Part shown: one piece after another, positions 8,641-15,798 of the stretch
Position numbering within the stretch: the first letter of the stretch is position 1
Layout of the letters: each line of letters begins with the position of its first letter
NCBI RefSeq assembly: GCF_000963885.1
Contig: NZ_BALE01000036.1
Span: 1 to 40,793, forward strand
DNA: 40,793 bases
Direction of reading: 5' to 3'
DNA from: Tanticharoenia sakaeratensis NBRC 103193
Lineage (GTDB): Bacteria; Pseudomonadota; Alphaproteobacteria; Acetobacterales; Acetobacteraceae
Notes under the pieces: model-generated
Seen by the model: only the letters and a program-made list of their open reading frames with translations
Database searches by the model: none
Told to the model about the DNA's origin: nothing
Translations under genes and position numbers: made by a program

Positions 8641-8991
8641 ATGCGTAATTCGTTTAAGGCCATGTTATTCATCTGTGCAGCATTCGGTGCGGGTACACAT
8701 GCATATGCGCAGGCCGTCAGCGCGCCGAGCTCGGACGAGCCCCAGACGGCCGACAAGGCGGTCGGCAAGATGAAGGGTTCGCAAAACGGCAAGCCGATCA
8801 ACAACAACCAGTCCTGGCCGAACCTGAAGCGCGACCAGCCGGACCAGGGCGCACCCGCGGCGCCGAAGAACATGACGACGACGGGTGAAGTGTCCGACAA
8901 GGTGCCGCAGTCGCAGAAGAACCCGACAAGCCTTGGCCGCAGCAGCCACCACGGCAAGCACGCGAAGAACACGGCCAACCCGCCGTCCTGA
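8641..8991 (+). CDS. Small secreted protein, unknown function
   Basis: A 116-residue protein with a clear Sec signal peptide (MRNSFKAMLFICAAFGAGTHAYA, likely cleavage after AYA or AQA). The mature part is polar and probably disordered, rich in Asn, Gln, Lys, Pro and Ser (NGKPINNNQSWPN, DQPDQGAPAAPKN, HHGKHAKNTANPPS). No domain is recognised. GAGG lies 8 nt before the ATG at 8641, fixing the start. It ends 115 nt before ahcY and is followed by a hairpin, so it may be a separate transcript. It is probably periplasmic. Confidence 0.75.
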   Translation: MRNSFKAMLFICAAFGAGTHAYAQAVSAPSSDEPQTADKAVGKMKGSQNGKPINNNQSWPNLKRDQPDQGAPAAPKNMTTTGEVSDKVPQSQKNPTSLGRSSHHGKHAKNTANPPS

Positions 8992-9003
8992 TCGGTTCCG
9001 CAG

Positions 9004-9029
9004 GCGCTTCGCTCGCGAGGGCGAAGTGC
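9004..9029 (+). other. Hairpin between secreted protein gene and ahcY
   Basis: A 9-bp stem with one G-U pair (9004-9012 with 9021-9029) and an 8-nt loop, 12 nt past the upstream stop. There is no T tract. It could end the upstream transcript or be part of an ahcY leader. The rest of the 115-nt spacer shows no clear riboswitch. Confidence 0.4.
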
Positions 9030-9106
9030 CGCAAGGTTGGCGCATGGCGCAGCTTCGCTTAAGACGGGCCCGGTAACTGACGCAGCGACGCAGGATCTGG
9101 GCACCC

Positions 9107-10402
9107 ATGACCGACACTGACTACAAGGTACGCGACATCTCCCTGGCCGGATGGGGCCGCAAGGAGATTTCCATCGCCGAAGGCGAAATGCCGGGGCTGA
9201 TGGCTCTTCGCGAGGAATACGGCGACAGCCGTCCTCTGGCAGGCGCGCGGATCGCCGGCTGCCTGCATATGACCATCCAGACCGCCGTCCTGATCGAGAC
9301 GCTGACGCATCTGGGCGCAACCGTGCGCTGGTCGTCGTGCAACATCTTCTCGACGCAGGATCAGGCCGCGGCCGCCATCGCGGCGACGGGCGTCCCCGTG
9401 TTCGCATGGAAGGGCCTGTCGGAAGACGAGTTTTGGTGGTGCATCGAGCAGACCGTGAAGGGTCCGGACGGCTGGACGCCGAACATGATCCTTGATGACG
9501 GCGGCGACCTGACCGTGCTCATGCACGACAAGTATCCCGAGCTTCTGAAGGATGTGCGCGGCCTCTCCGAAGAGACCACGACGGGCGTCCATCGTCTGTG
9601 GGAGATGGAGCGCAAGGGCACGCTCAAGGTGCCTGCGATCAACGTCAACGACAGCGTGACGAAGTCGAAGTTCGACAACCTCTACGGTTGCCGCGAGAGC
9701 CTCGTGGACGCCATCCGCCGCGGCACCGACGTCATGATGGCCGGCAAGGTCGCGGTCGTTGCAGGCTATGGCGACGTGGGCAAGGGTTCGGCCGCTTCCC
9801 TGCGCAACGCGGGCTGCCGCGTTCTGGTGACCGAAGCCGACCCGATCTGCGCGCTGCAGGCGGCGATGGAAGGCTACGAGGTCGTCACCATGGAAGGCGC
9901 GGCTCCTCGCGGCGACATCTTCGTGACCTGCACCGGCAACGTGGACGTCATCACCCTCGAGCACATGCGCGAGATGAAGCACCGTGCGATCGTCTGCAAC
10001 ATCGGGCACTTCGACAGCGAGATCCAGATCGGCGCCCTGCGCAACTACAAGTGGGACAACATCAAGCCGCAGGTCGACGAGGTCGAATTCCCGGACGGCA
10101 AGCGCATCATCGTGCTGTCCGAAGGCCGTCTCGTGAACCTCGGCAATGCGACAGGCCATCCGTCCTTCGTCATGTCCGCGTCGTTCACGAACCAGACGCT
10201 GGCGCAGATCGAGCTGTGGACCGCCAAGCCCGGCCAGTATGAGAACAAGGTCTATACGCTGCCGAAGACGCTCGACGAGAAGGTCGCGGCACTGCACCTT
10301 GCGAAAGTTGGCGCAGTTTTAACGCAGATGTCGCAGCAACAGGCCGACTATATCGGCGTTCCTGTCAACGGGCCGTTCAAGCACGATCTCTATCGTTACT
10401 GA
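9107..10402 (+). CDS. ahcY: Adenosylhomocysteinase
   Basis: S-adenosylhomocysteine hydrolase of 431 residues. It splits the product of methyltransferases into homocysteine and adenosine and so keeps methylation running; cytosolic, NAD-dependent, usually a tetramer. The substrate domain shows [33 protein letters not shown] and ILDDGGDLT. The NAD fold is [33 protein letters not shown] carries the Lys/Asp pair near the active site, and the C-terminus ends in the family's KHDLYRY, contributing to NAD binding in the neighbouring subunit. Length and ends are complete. MetH, which uses the homocysteine, is at the other end of the window. Confidence 0.97.
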   Translation: MTDTDYKVRDISLAGWGRKEISIAEGEMPGLMALREEYGDSRPLAGARIAGCLHMTIQTAVLIETLTHLGATVRWSSCNIFSTQDQAAAAIAATGVPVFAWKGLSEDEFWWCIEQTVKGPDGWTPNMILDDGGDLTVLMHDKYPELLKDVRGLSEETTTGVHRLWEMERKGTLKVPAINVNDSVTKSKFDNLYGCRESLVDAIRRGTDVMMAGKVAVVAGYGDVGKGSAASLRNAGCRVLVTEADPICALQAAMEGYEVVTMEGAAPRGDIFVTCTGNVDVITLEHMREMKHRAIVCNIGHFDSEIQIGALRNYKWDNIKPQVDEVEFPDGKRIIVLSEGRLVNLGNATGHPSFVMSASFTNQTLAQIELWTAKPGQYENKVYTLPKTLDEKVAALHLAKVGAVLTQMSQQQADYIGVPVNGPFKHDLYRY

Positions 10403-10415
10403 TCGGCGTAACCCC

Positions 10416-10440
10416 GGCCGGGTCCTTGCAGGAACCGGCC
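10416..10440 (+). terminator. Hairpin after ahcY
   Basis: A 10-bp stem with one mismatch (10416-10425 with 10431-10440) and a TTGCA loop, 13 nt past the ahcY stop. Only scattered T follow (CCGTTATTA), so it may be a weak or Rho-assisted terminator. Confidence 0.45.
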
Positions 10441-10462
10441 CCGTTATTAAGGATCGCATACC

Positions 10463-10873
10463 ATGAGCATTTTCGGCACGATCCTGTCGAAGATCTTCCA
10501 CCATGCCGACGCCGCACCTGCGGCTGCATCCGGCACCGCGGCGGCTACTCCGGCCGCTGCTCCCACTACGGCGGCTCCGGCCGCGGCCCCTGCTGCTTCC
10601 GGCACGCCTTCGGCGCCGGTCGACGTCGATGCAGTGTTGAGCGGGCTGGCCACGAAGTCCGGCCAGCCCCTGAACTACAAGACGTCGATCGTCGATCTGC
10701 TGAAGCTGCTCGGCCTCGACAGCTCGCTCGATGCCCGCAAGCAACTGGCCGGCGAACTGCATTACAGCGGCAGCACGGACGACACGGCCACGATGAACGT
10801 CTGGCTCATCAAGCAGGTCTATGCCGAACTCGCCAAGAACGGCGGCAAGGTCCCGGCGGACTGGACGCACTGA
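10463..10873 (+). CDS. DUF3597 domain protein
   Basis: A 136-residue protein. A short N-terminal helix (MSIFGTILSKIFHH) is followed by a low-complexity Ala/Pro/Thr linker (residues 16-52). The C-terminal domain (about 53-136) matches the DUF3597 family as I know it: VDVDAVLSGLATKSGQPLNYKTSIVDLLKLLGLDSS and ARKQLAGELHY, ending in AELAKNGGKVPADW. The function of the family is not known. AAGGA upstream of the ATG at 10463 supports the start. It is 60 nt past ahcY and ends at a strong terminator, so it may be partly co-transcribed with ahcY. No signal peptide is visible. Confidence 0.85.
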   Translation: MSIFGTILSKIFHHADAAPAAASGTAAATPAAAPTTAAPAAAPAASGTPSAPVDVDAVLSGLATKSGQPLNYKTSIVDLLKLLGLDSSLDARKQLAGELHYSGSTDDTATMNVWLIKQVYAELAKNGGKVPADWTH

Positions 10874-10881
10874 CCGTGCGA

Positions 10882-10935
10882 TGGCGCGCCCGTCACAGGC
10901 GCGCCACTTCCACCGGTCATCCGGTGACTTTTTTT
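10882..10935 (+). terminator. Double-hairpin terminator after the DUF3597 gene
   Basis: The first hairpin is a 9-bp palindromic stem (10882-10890 with 10898-10906). The second (10911-10916 with 10921-10926, loop TCAT) is followed by AC and seven T (10929-10935). The second is a good intrinsic terminator for the plus strand. The pair separates DUF3597 from the convergent Hint-protein gene. Confidence 0.85.
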
Positions 10936-10954
10936 CCCGGTCGATAGCTCCCGA

Positions 10955-13900
10955 TCAGGCAGCCAGACGGCGCCTGATGGCTTCCAGAATGTCACCTTCC
11001 TCCACGCGCGGCGCGCAATAGAGCGCGGGTGCACGCGGCGCATCCGGATAAAGCGCCTCGTATTCGTGCGCATTGTGGAACATGCCCCGGCTGTCATCGT
11101 CGAGGAACGTTTCAGTGGCAGCACCTTCAGCGAAGATGATGTCGTGGCTGTCCAGCTCGACATGGATATAGTCGACATGCTCGACCGCACGCTGTTGCAC
11201 GATGGTCTGTCCGTTGACGAGCGCCAGGGCCGGAACAAGCACACCGCCCAGATACATTGCATGCAGGGGTGACACCACGAGGTCCCGGACGGGAAGCCTC
11301 CTCCCTAGTGCGCCAGCCTTGATCAGAACCGGCAGGATATCCGTTCGTCCCGCGATGAAGCGCCCGTCATAGCTGCGCCGGCCGATCCAGCGAATGGGAC
11401 GCTGCCGCCCATCGTGCGTCGTGACGCGATCGCCGATTGCCAGCGATTCCACCGGCCGGTCGCCTTGCCCGGTTCGGATCATCGTCCCCGGACAGAAGCA
11501 TGGCGTGCCGTCACCGACGATCTCTGCACCGCCCTGCCCGTCCGACTGCAGCGTGAAGTAGTCTTCCGTATAGCTGCCGGAGAATGTGACGCTTTCGGTC
11601 ACTGTACCGTTCGTCACGGTCACCAGGACATCGCTGCCGGACGTGACCTGGGACAGGGTCGCCGAACCGGTCATGGCGACCAGATCGATGGCATCGCCCA
11701 CGCCAAAACCCGCGACGACCGCGCCGATCCCGGTGCCCGCGGTCGACGGTGCGACATCCTGCTGAAGGGTTCCGGCTCCCTCGAAGGTCAACGTGCCGGT
11801 CACGGCGGCCTTCGGCGACTGAAGGTCGAGCACGCCGCTTTGGGTCAGGATGGTGCCTGACGCCACGGCGTTCCCGTCGATGCTCAGGGTGCCGCCGGCA
11901 ACCGTTACATTATCGGCTTCCGTTCCCTTGATCGACAGGCTCAGGACGCCACCCTGCAACACCGTTTCACTCCTGACGGACGCACCTGACGTTGCCAGGG
12001 TCTGCGTGCCGTAGATCTGATCGCCGGTCGCCGATCCGGTGAGCGTTTCAGCGCCGCCCGCCGAGATCACCGAACCGCTGTCGAGCCCTGCGACGGCAGC
12101 CGTGCCACCGGACAGGATCGTGGCGGCCTGCAGGGTTCCGCCCGCTTCCACCGTCACCGACTGACCGCTGGAAACCATGGCGCCCGACAGGATCGAACCG
12201 CTGGAAACAACCGTTGCCGTGCTGCTGGATGTTGCGGACGCCGTCGACAATGCGACCCCGCCGCTGCCGTCCGACGCCAGCGCGAGGGACGAGCCGATCG
12301 TCTCGCCTTCGAACACGAAGCTCTGCGAGACGGAGCCGCTCGTGATCGTCACGACGGTATCTGATCCGCTGACCGCGGTGCTGAACGTCGCGCCCGTGCC
12401 GATGGCCGTGTCGTCAATCAGGTCGCCGGTGCCGAAGCCGGATATGACCGCCTGATCGCCATAGCCGCTGCTGGAGATATCCTCGACCAGAAGCGTGCCC
12501 TTCCCGGAAAAGGTCACGGCACCGGACAGCGTGGCTTTCGGTGATTCGAGCGCGATCGTGCCACCGCTCAGGATCGTGGTGTCCGTTGCTGCGGCATTGC
12601 CGTTGATGGCGAGCACGCCCCCGTTGTTGAGCGTGATCCCGCTGGCCGTGGCTCCCTTGATGGCAAGCGTGATGCTGCCGCCGTTCGTGACGGTCTCGTC
12701 GGACACCGATGCACCGGCAGCGCTGACGACCTGCGCACCCTGTATCGCCACACCGCTTGCCGACCCGAGCACCAGTTCGGTCGCGCCATGCGCCAGAGCG
12801 CCACCGCTTGCGATTCCGCCCGCCTCGATCGTGCCGCTCGTCCCGGACTCGAGAACGGCGCCCTGCACGAGGGCACCGGACTGCACGTCCAGCGAACCGC
12901 CGCTTGCGATATCGAGGCCGCTGCTCACGACACCCGAGGCCACCGTGACGGCACTGCCGGCGCTACTGTCACCCGGTGCGAAGGCGACGCCGCGAATATT
13001 CGTGTCGGCAGCGGCGGTGACCAGTGTCGTGAAGGTCTCGTCGCTGGGTGCTGTCGTCGCGTTGAGATCGTCGGTGATGCCATAGAGATAGGTCTGGTCG
13101 AGATCGCCTACGGTCGCATTGGTGGCATAGAGCTCGACCGTATCGCCCACGACCTTGCCTGTCAGGCTGATCAGGCCCGTCGTTCCCGAGCTGGCCGAGT
13201 TCGACACGAGGTTCAGGCCGGTGGACAGGGTGTAATCGAGGTGCCACGCGCCATCGACGTAACTCCATTTCTGCAATCCGCCGTCGCCGGTCCCGCCACC
13301 TTTGGGATTGCCGGAATCCGCCACATACAGCGTCGTCGCGTTCGCGAAGAAATACGCCTCCGGGCTGAGATTGACGGTCTGGCCGACGCTTGCGGCATTC
13401 ACCGTGTTTTCCTGCGCCGCCGACAACGTGACCGTGCCTGCGATGTTGGGGAGCACTTCCGCCGTCGTCCGGGAGACGGGCAGCACCGTGCCGTAGGTGC
13501 CGATATTGGAGGTGCCGTCGGATCCGCCCTGCGTGCTGTCGCGTGACACATAGAGCTGGCCGTTGACGATCTCGACTTCACGGGCATCCGTGCTCGTGTC
13601 GATCGCGGTCGCCGTATTGGCGCCGTCACTGACTTCGAACACACCCTGCGTGTCGTCACCCTTCACACCCTGCCCTGCAATGTAGAAGCTGGTGCCATCC
13701 ACGGTTGCGACACTGCGGATATTGTTGGTGTTGAACACGCCATAAACCGTCGTGCTGGTGTCGACGGTTCCATCATAGGAGACATCGGCAATCACGCGCG
13801 GGACCGCGGTATATTGCGTGCCGGTCAGGCTTGTGGACTGCGCGAGGCGTGCGTCTCCGTAAACCGCAGCACCCCCTGCGTTGTATGTCGCGGCGTTGAT

Positions 13901-14182
13901 GCCGTAGCCGCCAATGACGAGCGACTTGCCGTCTGCGGACAGTTCGAGCGCGCCTTCCGACGATGACCCGTATTCGCCGGAAATCGCATATTCGGTGGTG
14001 CCGTCGACCGTCGTGGTGGTCTGCGGCAGGACCATCTCCCCGACCGACTGACCGTCCGTCGTGATCTCTTCGAGCGTGATCGGCGAGGCCTGGTTGTCGG
14101 TGTATGTGCCGCTGTCGTCCCCGTCGCCCACGATGCTGATGACGAGGTCGCCTTCCGTGAAGGCGTTCAGCGAAGACGACAT
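10955..14182 (-). CDS. Large surface-type protein with duplicated repeat blocks and C-terminal Hint_2 domain
   Basis: A 1075-residue protein in three parts. Residues 1-411 are beta-rich and propeller-like (ISGEYGSSSEGALELSADGK, VFNTNNIRSVATVDG), with no evident Sec signal. Residues 412-653 and 654-894 are two homologous blocks of about 241 residues, each with AIDA-like short repeats (VSSGLDIASGGSLDVQSGA) and then a VxxFGxGDxID segment. Residues 895-1075 are a Hint_2 domain: Cys895 in CFCPGTMIRT, VESLAIGDRVTTHDG, IRWIGRRSY and the block-B-like VSPLHAM. Hint domains of this type can cleave their own chain at the first Cys. The ATG at 14182 is preferred over a TTG eight codons upstream. It resembles cell-surface proteins exported without a signal peptide; the transporter at 34.0-36.3 kb is a candidate exporter. 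The precise role is unknown. Confidence 0.85.
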   Translation of the reverse strand: MSSSLNAFTEGDLVISIVGDGDDSGTYTDNQASPITLEEITTDGQSVGEMVLPQTTTTVDGTTEYAISGEYGSSSEGALELSADGKSLVIGGYGINAATYNAGGAAVYGDARLAQSTSLTGTQYTAVPRVIADVSYDGTVDTSTTVYGVFNTNNIRSVATVDGTSFYIAGQGVKGDDTQGVFEVSDGANTATAIDTSTDAREVEIVNGQLYVSRDSTQGGSDGTSNIGTYGTVLPVSRTTAEVLPNIAGTVTLSAAQENTVNAASVGQTVNLSPEAYFFANATTLYVADSGNPKGGGTGDGGLQKWSYVDGAWHLDYTLSTGLNLVSNSASSGTTGLISLTGKVVGDTVELYATNATVGDLDQTYLYGITDDLNATTAPSDETFTTLVTAAADTNIRGVAFAPGDSSAGSAVTVASGVVSSGLDIASGGSLDVQSGALVQGAVLESGTSGTIEAGGIASGGALAHGATELVLGSASGVAIQGAQVVSAAGASVSDETVTNGGSITLAIKGATASGITLNNGGVLAINGNAAATDTTILSGGTIALESPKATLSGAVTFSGKGTLLVEDISSSGYGDQAVISGFGTGDLIDDTAIGTGATFSTAVSGSDTVVTITSGSVSQSFVFEGETIGSSLALASDGSGGVALSTASATSSSTATVVSSGSILSGAMVSSGQSVTVEAGGTLQAATILSGGTAAVAGLDSGSVISAGGAETLTGSATGDQIYGTQTLATSGASVRSETVLQGGVLSLSIKGTEADNVTVAGGTLSIDGNAVASGTILTQSGVLDLQSPKAAVTGTLTFEGAGTLQQDVAPSTAGTGIGAVVAGFGVGDAIDLVAMTGSATLSQVTSGSDVLVTVTNGTVTESVTFSGSYTEDYFTLQSDGQGGAEIVGDGTPCFCPGTMIRTGQGDRPVESLAIGDRVTTHDGRQRPIRWIGRRSYDGRFIAGRTDILPVLIKAGALGRRLPVRDLVVSPLHAMYLGGVLVPALALVNGQTIVQQRAVEHVDYIHVELDSHDIIFAEGAATETFLDDDSRGMFHNAHEYEALYPDAPRAPALYCAPRVEEGDILEAIRRRLAA
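10958..11500 (-). other. Hint_2 domain region of the large surface protein
   Basis: This encodes the last 181 residues, beginning at the CFC nucleophile candidate (codon at 11498-11500). The VSPLHAM segment supplies the block-B His. The sequence continues after the Hint core with about 40 residues (MFHNAHEYEAL, EEGDILEAIRRRLAA), so a C-terminal adduct or tail is possible. Confidence 0.75.
11501..12949 (-). repeat. Two homologous 241-residue coding blocks
   Basis: Block 2 is 11501-12223 and block 1 is 12224-12949. Both run in the same order: AIDA-like strand repeats, a SxTVxxGG / LxIKG segment (TLAIKGATAS against SLSIKGTEAD), a DGNAxASGT-like step, a LxSPKAxxxGxxTFxGxGTL segment, xxGFGxGDxID, SGSDxxVTxT and a DGxGG end. 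They are clearly an internal duplication that has since diverged. Confidence 0.8.
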
Positions 14183-14252
14183 GGACAATACCTGCACCTG
14201 TTGCAATTCGTGCAGGCTCTAGACCCAGGCCTCCCGCCTGAAACGTGAAGTT

Positions 14253-14258
14253 ATTATG
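14253..14258 (-). promoter_or_regulatory. Candidate -10 box of the Hint-protein gene
   Basis: CATAAT on the minus strand, 5 of 6 to TATAAT, 70 nt before the start at 14182. The -35 at 17 nt (TTTCTG) is poor. Just upstream lies a small A/T palindrome (14270-14282) spanning the DUF4870 stop codon. A guess from position and match only. Confidence 0.3.
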
Positions 14259-14274
14259 ACGGCACCGGATTTTC

Positions 14275-14676
14275 TCAGAAAAACCCTGTCGGATCATTGA
14301 TCGCCCGGTTTTCCGACAGCGCGATGATGGGGCGGATCACGCGGATCAGCCACCAGACACCAACGAGTGCAAACAGCAGGAAACCGACAAGCAGGACGCA
14401 CAGGACCAGTGCGACCAGCGACAGGCCGATCCCGATCCAGAACGAGCGGATCGCATAGGTCAGGTGGCTTTCGTAGATCGTGCCGGCGGCATCAGCTCGC
14501 TTGATATAGGCGATGATGACGGCGGCAACGCCCGTGAACCCGGTGACGAACGTGGCCGCATGCAGGATATGGACGGCCCAGACCCAGGTTTTCAGATCCG
14601 GTCCGCTGGCTGGTCCCTGCCCGTTGAAAGGCAACGGGTCACGTCCGTTCTCGCGTCCGAAAAACTGTTCAGCCAT
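14275..14676 (-). CDS. DUF4870-like small integral membrane protein
   Basis: A 133-residue membrane protein. The polar N-terminus (residues 1-28) is followed by a helix in WAVHILHAATFVTGFTGVAAVIIAYIKR. Next come the conserved HLTYAIRSFWIGIGL region and a long hydrophobic span, LSLVALVLCVLLVGFLLFALVGVWWLI. It ends in RVIRPIIALSENRAINDP. The HxxxAxRSFW pattern and the final IxxxxRAIxxxP match the DUF4870 (Tic20-like) group as I recognise it; the function is not known. GGAG precedes the ATG at 14676. It lies between the L,D-transpeptidase gene and the Hint-protein gene, all on the same strand, with spacers of 75 and 92 nt. Confidence 0.8.
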   Translation of the reverse strand: MAEQFFGRENGRDPLPFNGQGPASGPDLKTWVWAVHILHAATFVTGFTGVAAVIIAYIKRADAAGTIYESHLTYAIRSFWIGIGLSLVALVLCVLLVGFLLFALVGVWWLIRVIRPIIALSENRAINDPTGFF

Positions 14677-14717
14677 GACACCCGCTCCGCTTCGGTTCCT
14701 TTTCGTAACGTAACACG

Positions 14718-14741
14718 AAACCGATCGTCAAACCGATCGTC
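14718..14741 (-). repeat. Tandem 12-bp repeat upstream of the DUF4870 gene
   Basis: AAACCGATCGTC occurs twice head to tail (14718-14729 and 14730-14741). Each copy contains the palindrome CGATCG. On the minus strand the second unit reads into TTGACG, a 5-of-6 match to a -35 box, 17 nt before a poor -10. It may be an operator or part of a promoter for the gene starting at 14676. Confidence 0.4.
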
Positions 14742-14751
14742 CAGGCGATGG

Positions 14752-15798
14752 TCAGGGGAGCTTGCGCTTGGCAGCCCACGGATCGATTTCCGGCTGGGCC
14801 GGCGGCCCGGAATCGACGACGGCCACCAGATCGCCCGCGATCGGCGACGGCGTACGCCCTTTCGGCAGCAGGGCCGCGAAGCGCGGATCGTAGCTTGCGG
14901 CCTGCTCGTACAGAACATCGATCAGGCCGTGGCGATCCATGAATGTGTTCATGGTGGCGGGGATGCGGATGCAGCCTTCCGACGCCGGATGGCCCAGACG
15001 CCAGGCGAGGAACTGGGGGTCCGTCGCGTGGATCTCAAGGCGGATCTGACCGGTCTCGCCACGCGGGATCCAGCCTTTCTCGGCCGTCTGCCATCCCATG
15101 TCCCAGACGCGCATGCCTTTCACGCCGATGCCGCGAATGCCGTTCTGGTTTTTGGTGCCTTCCGCCCGATACCCCAGACGATCGGTGTTGTTCGGAAAGA
15201 CGCCCGTCGGCGTGATGTAATCGTATTTGCGCGCGGTCATGCCCGTGGAGACATGTGTCCCGCCCAGCGCCTGCCACGGCGTGTCATCGGGAAAGGCCAG
15301 CACGAAGCACAGCTCCTGCACGCGCGGGTTGCGGTCCACGACCATGACGAGCTGCGGACGATCGATCACCGTATGGCTCTCGTCGATCGCCTGCCGGGCC
15401 AGTTTGATGAAGCGCGCCTGCACGGCCGGGGTATAGTGCATGAAGCCTACGACATCGCGACGCATCGCGGCTGTCAGGAGGGCTGCATCCTCGCGCGCCT
15501 TGGCAACGCTCTCGACCGGAAGCGGCGGGATCTGGACCGGAGGCGCGAAAGCGGCTGGCGCGGGCGTGACGGCGCCAGCCCCGGAATCGGGCGTTCCCGG
15601 TGCGGTCGGCACCGTGGTCGGCACCATGGGTGCGGGAGCCGGAGGCGCTGATGCCCTTGGGGGCGCCGGAACCGGCGGGGGCAGTGTCGGCGGCGTTACG
15701 TCGGTCGGACCGGCCGATGCGCAGCCGGCATTGATGCCGAGCATCACCAGACATGCGGCGGCGCGCCTGCCGACGGGGCGCTTCACGAGATCAGACAT
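14752..15798 (-). CDS. L,D-transpeptidase (YkuD/ErfK family)
   Basis: A 348-residue cell-wall enzyme predicted to form 3-3 cross-links or attach proteins to peptidoglycan in the periplasm. The N-terminal signal (RRAAACLVMLGINAGCASAG) may be a lipoprotein signal, but the lipobox NAGC is weak. A long Pro/Ala linker follows (about residues 33-92). The YkuD domain is C-terminal: LVMVVDRNPRVQE, YDYITPTGVFP, KGMRVWDMGW, and the active site IHATDPQFLAWRLG with SEGCIRIP, catalytic Cys276. Its ATG lies inside the last codons of lpd (8-nt overlap), with no good ribosome site of its own, so it is probably translated by coupling. The family assignment is firm; the specific reaction is not determined. Confidence 0.88.
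   Translation of the reverse strand: MSDLVKRPVGRRAAACLVMLGINAGCASAGPTDVTPPTLPPPVPAPPRASAPPAPAPMVPTTVPTAPGTPDSGAGAVTPAPAAFAPPVQIPPLPVESVAKAREDAALLTAAMRRDVVGFMHYTPAVQARFIKLARQAIDESHTVIDRPQLVMVVDRNPRVQELCFVLAFPDDTPWQALGGTHVSTGMTARKYDYITPTGVFPNNTDRLGYRAEGTKNQNGIRGIGVKGMRVWDMGWQTAEKGWIPRGETGQIRLEIHATDPQFLAWRLGHPASEGCIRIPATMNTFMDRHGLIDVLYEQAASYDPRFAALLPKGRTPSPIAGDLVAVVDSGPPAQPEIDPWAAKRKLP

Noticed and set aside
8992-9106. SAH riboswitch before ahcY
   Set aside because: Only a short stretch resembles the consensus; the closing AGGCUCGG part and the expected pairing are absent. Kept only as an unexplained structured leader.
12224-12949. Repeat blocks of the Hint protein as a possible recombination hotspot or CRISPR-like array
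   Set aside because: The similarity is at protein level; the DNA copies have diverged and there are no regular identical repeats.
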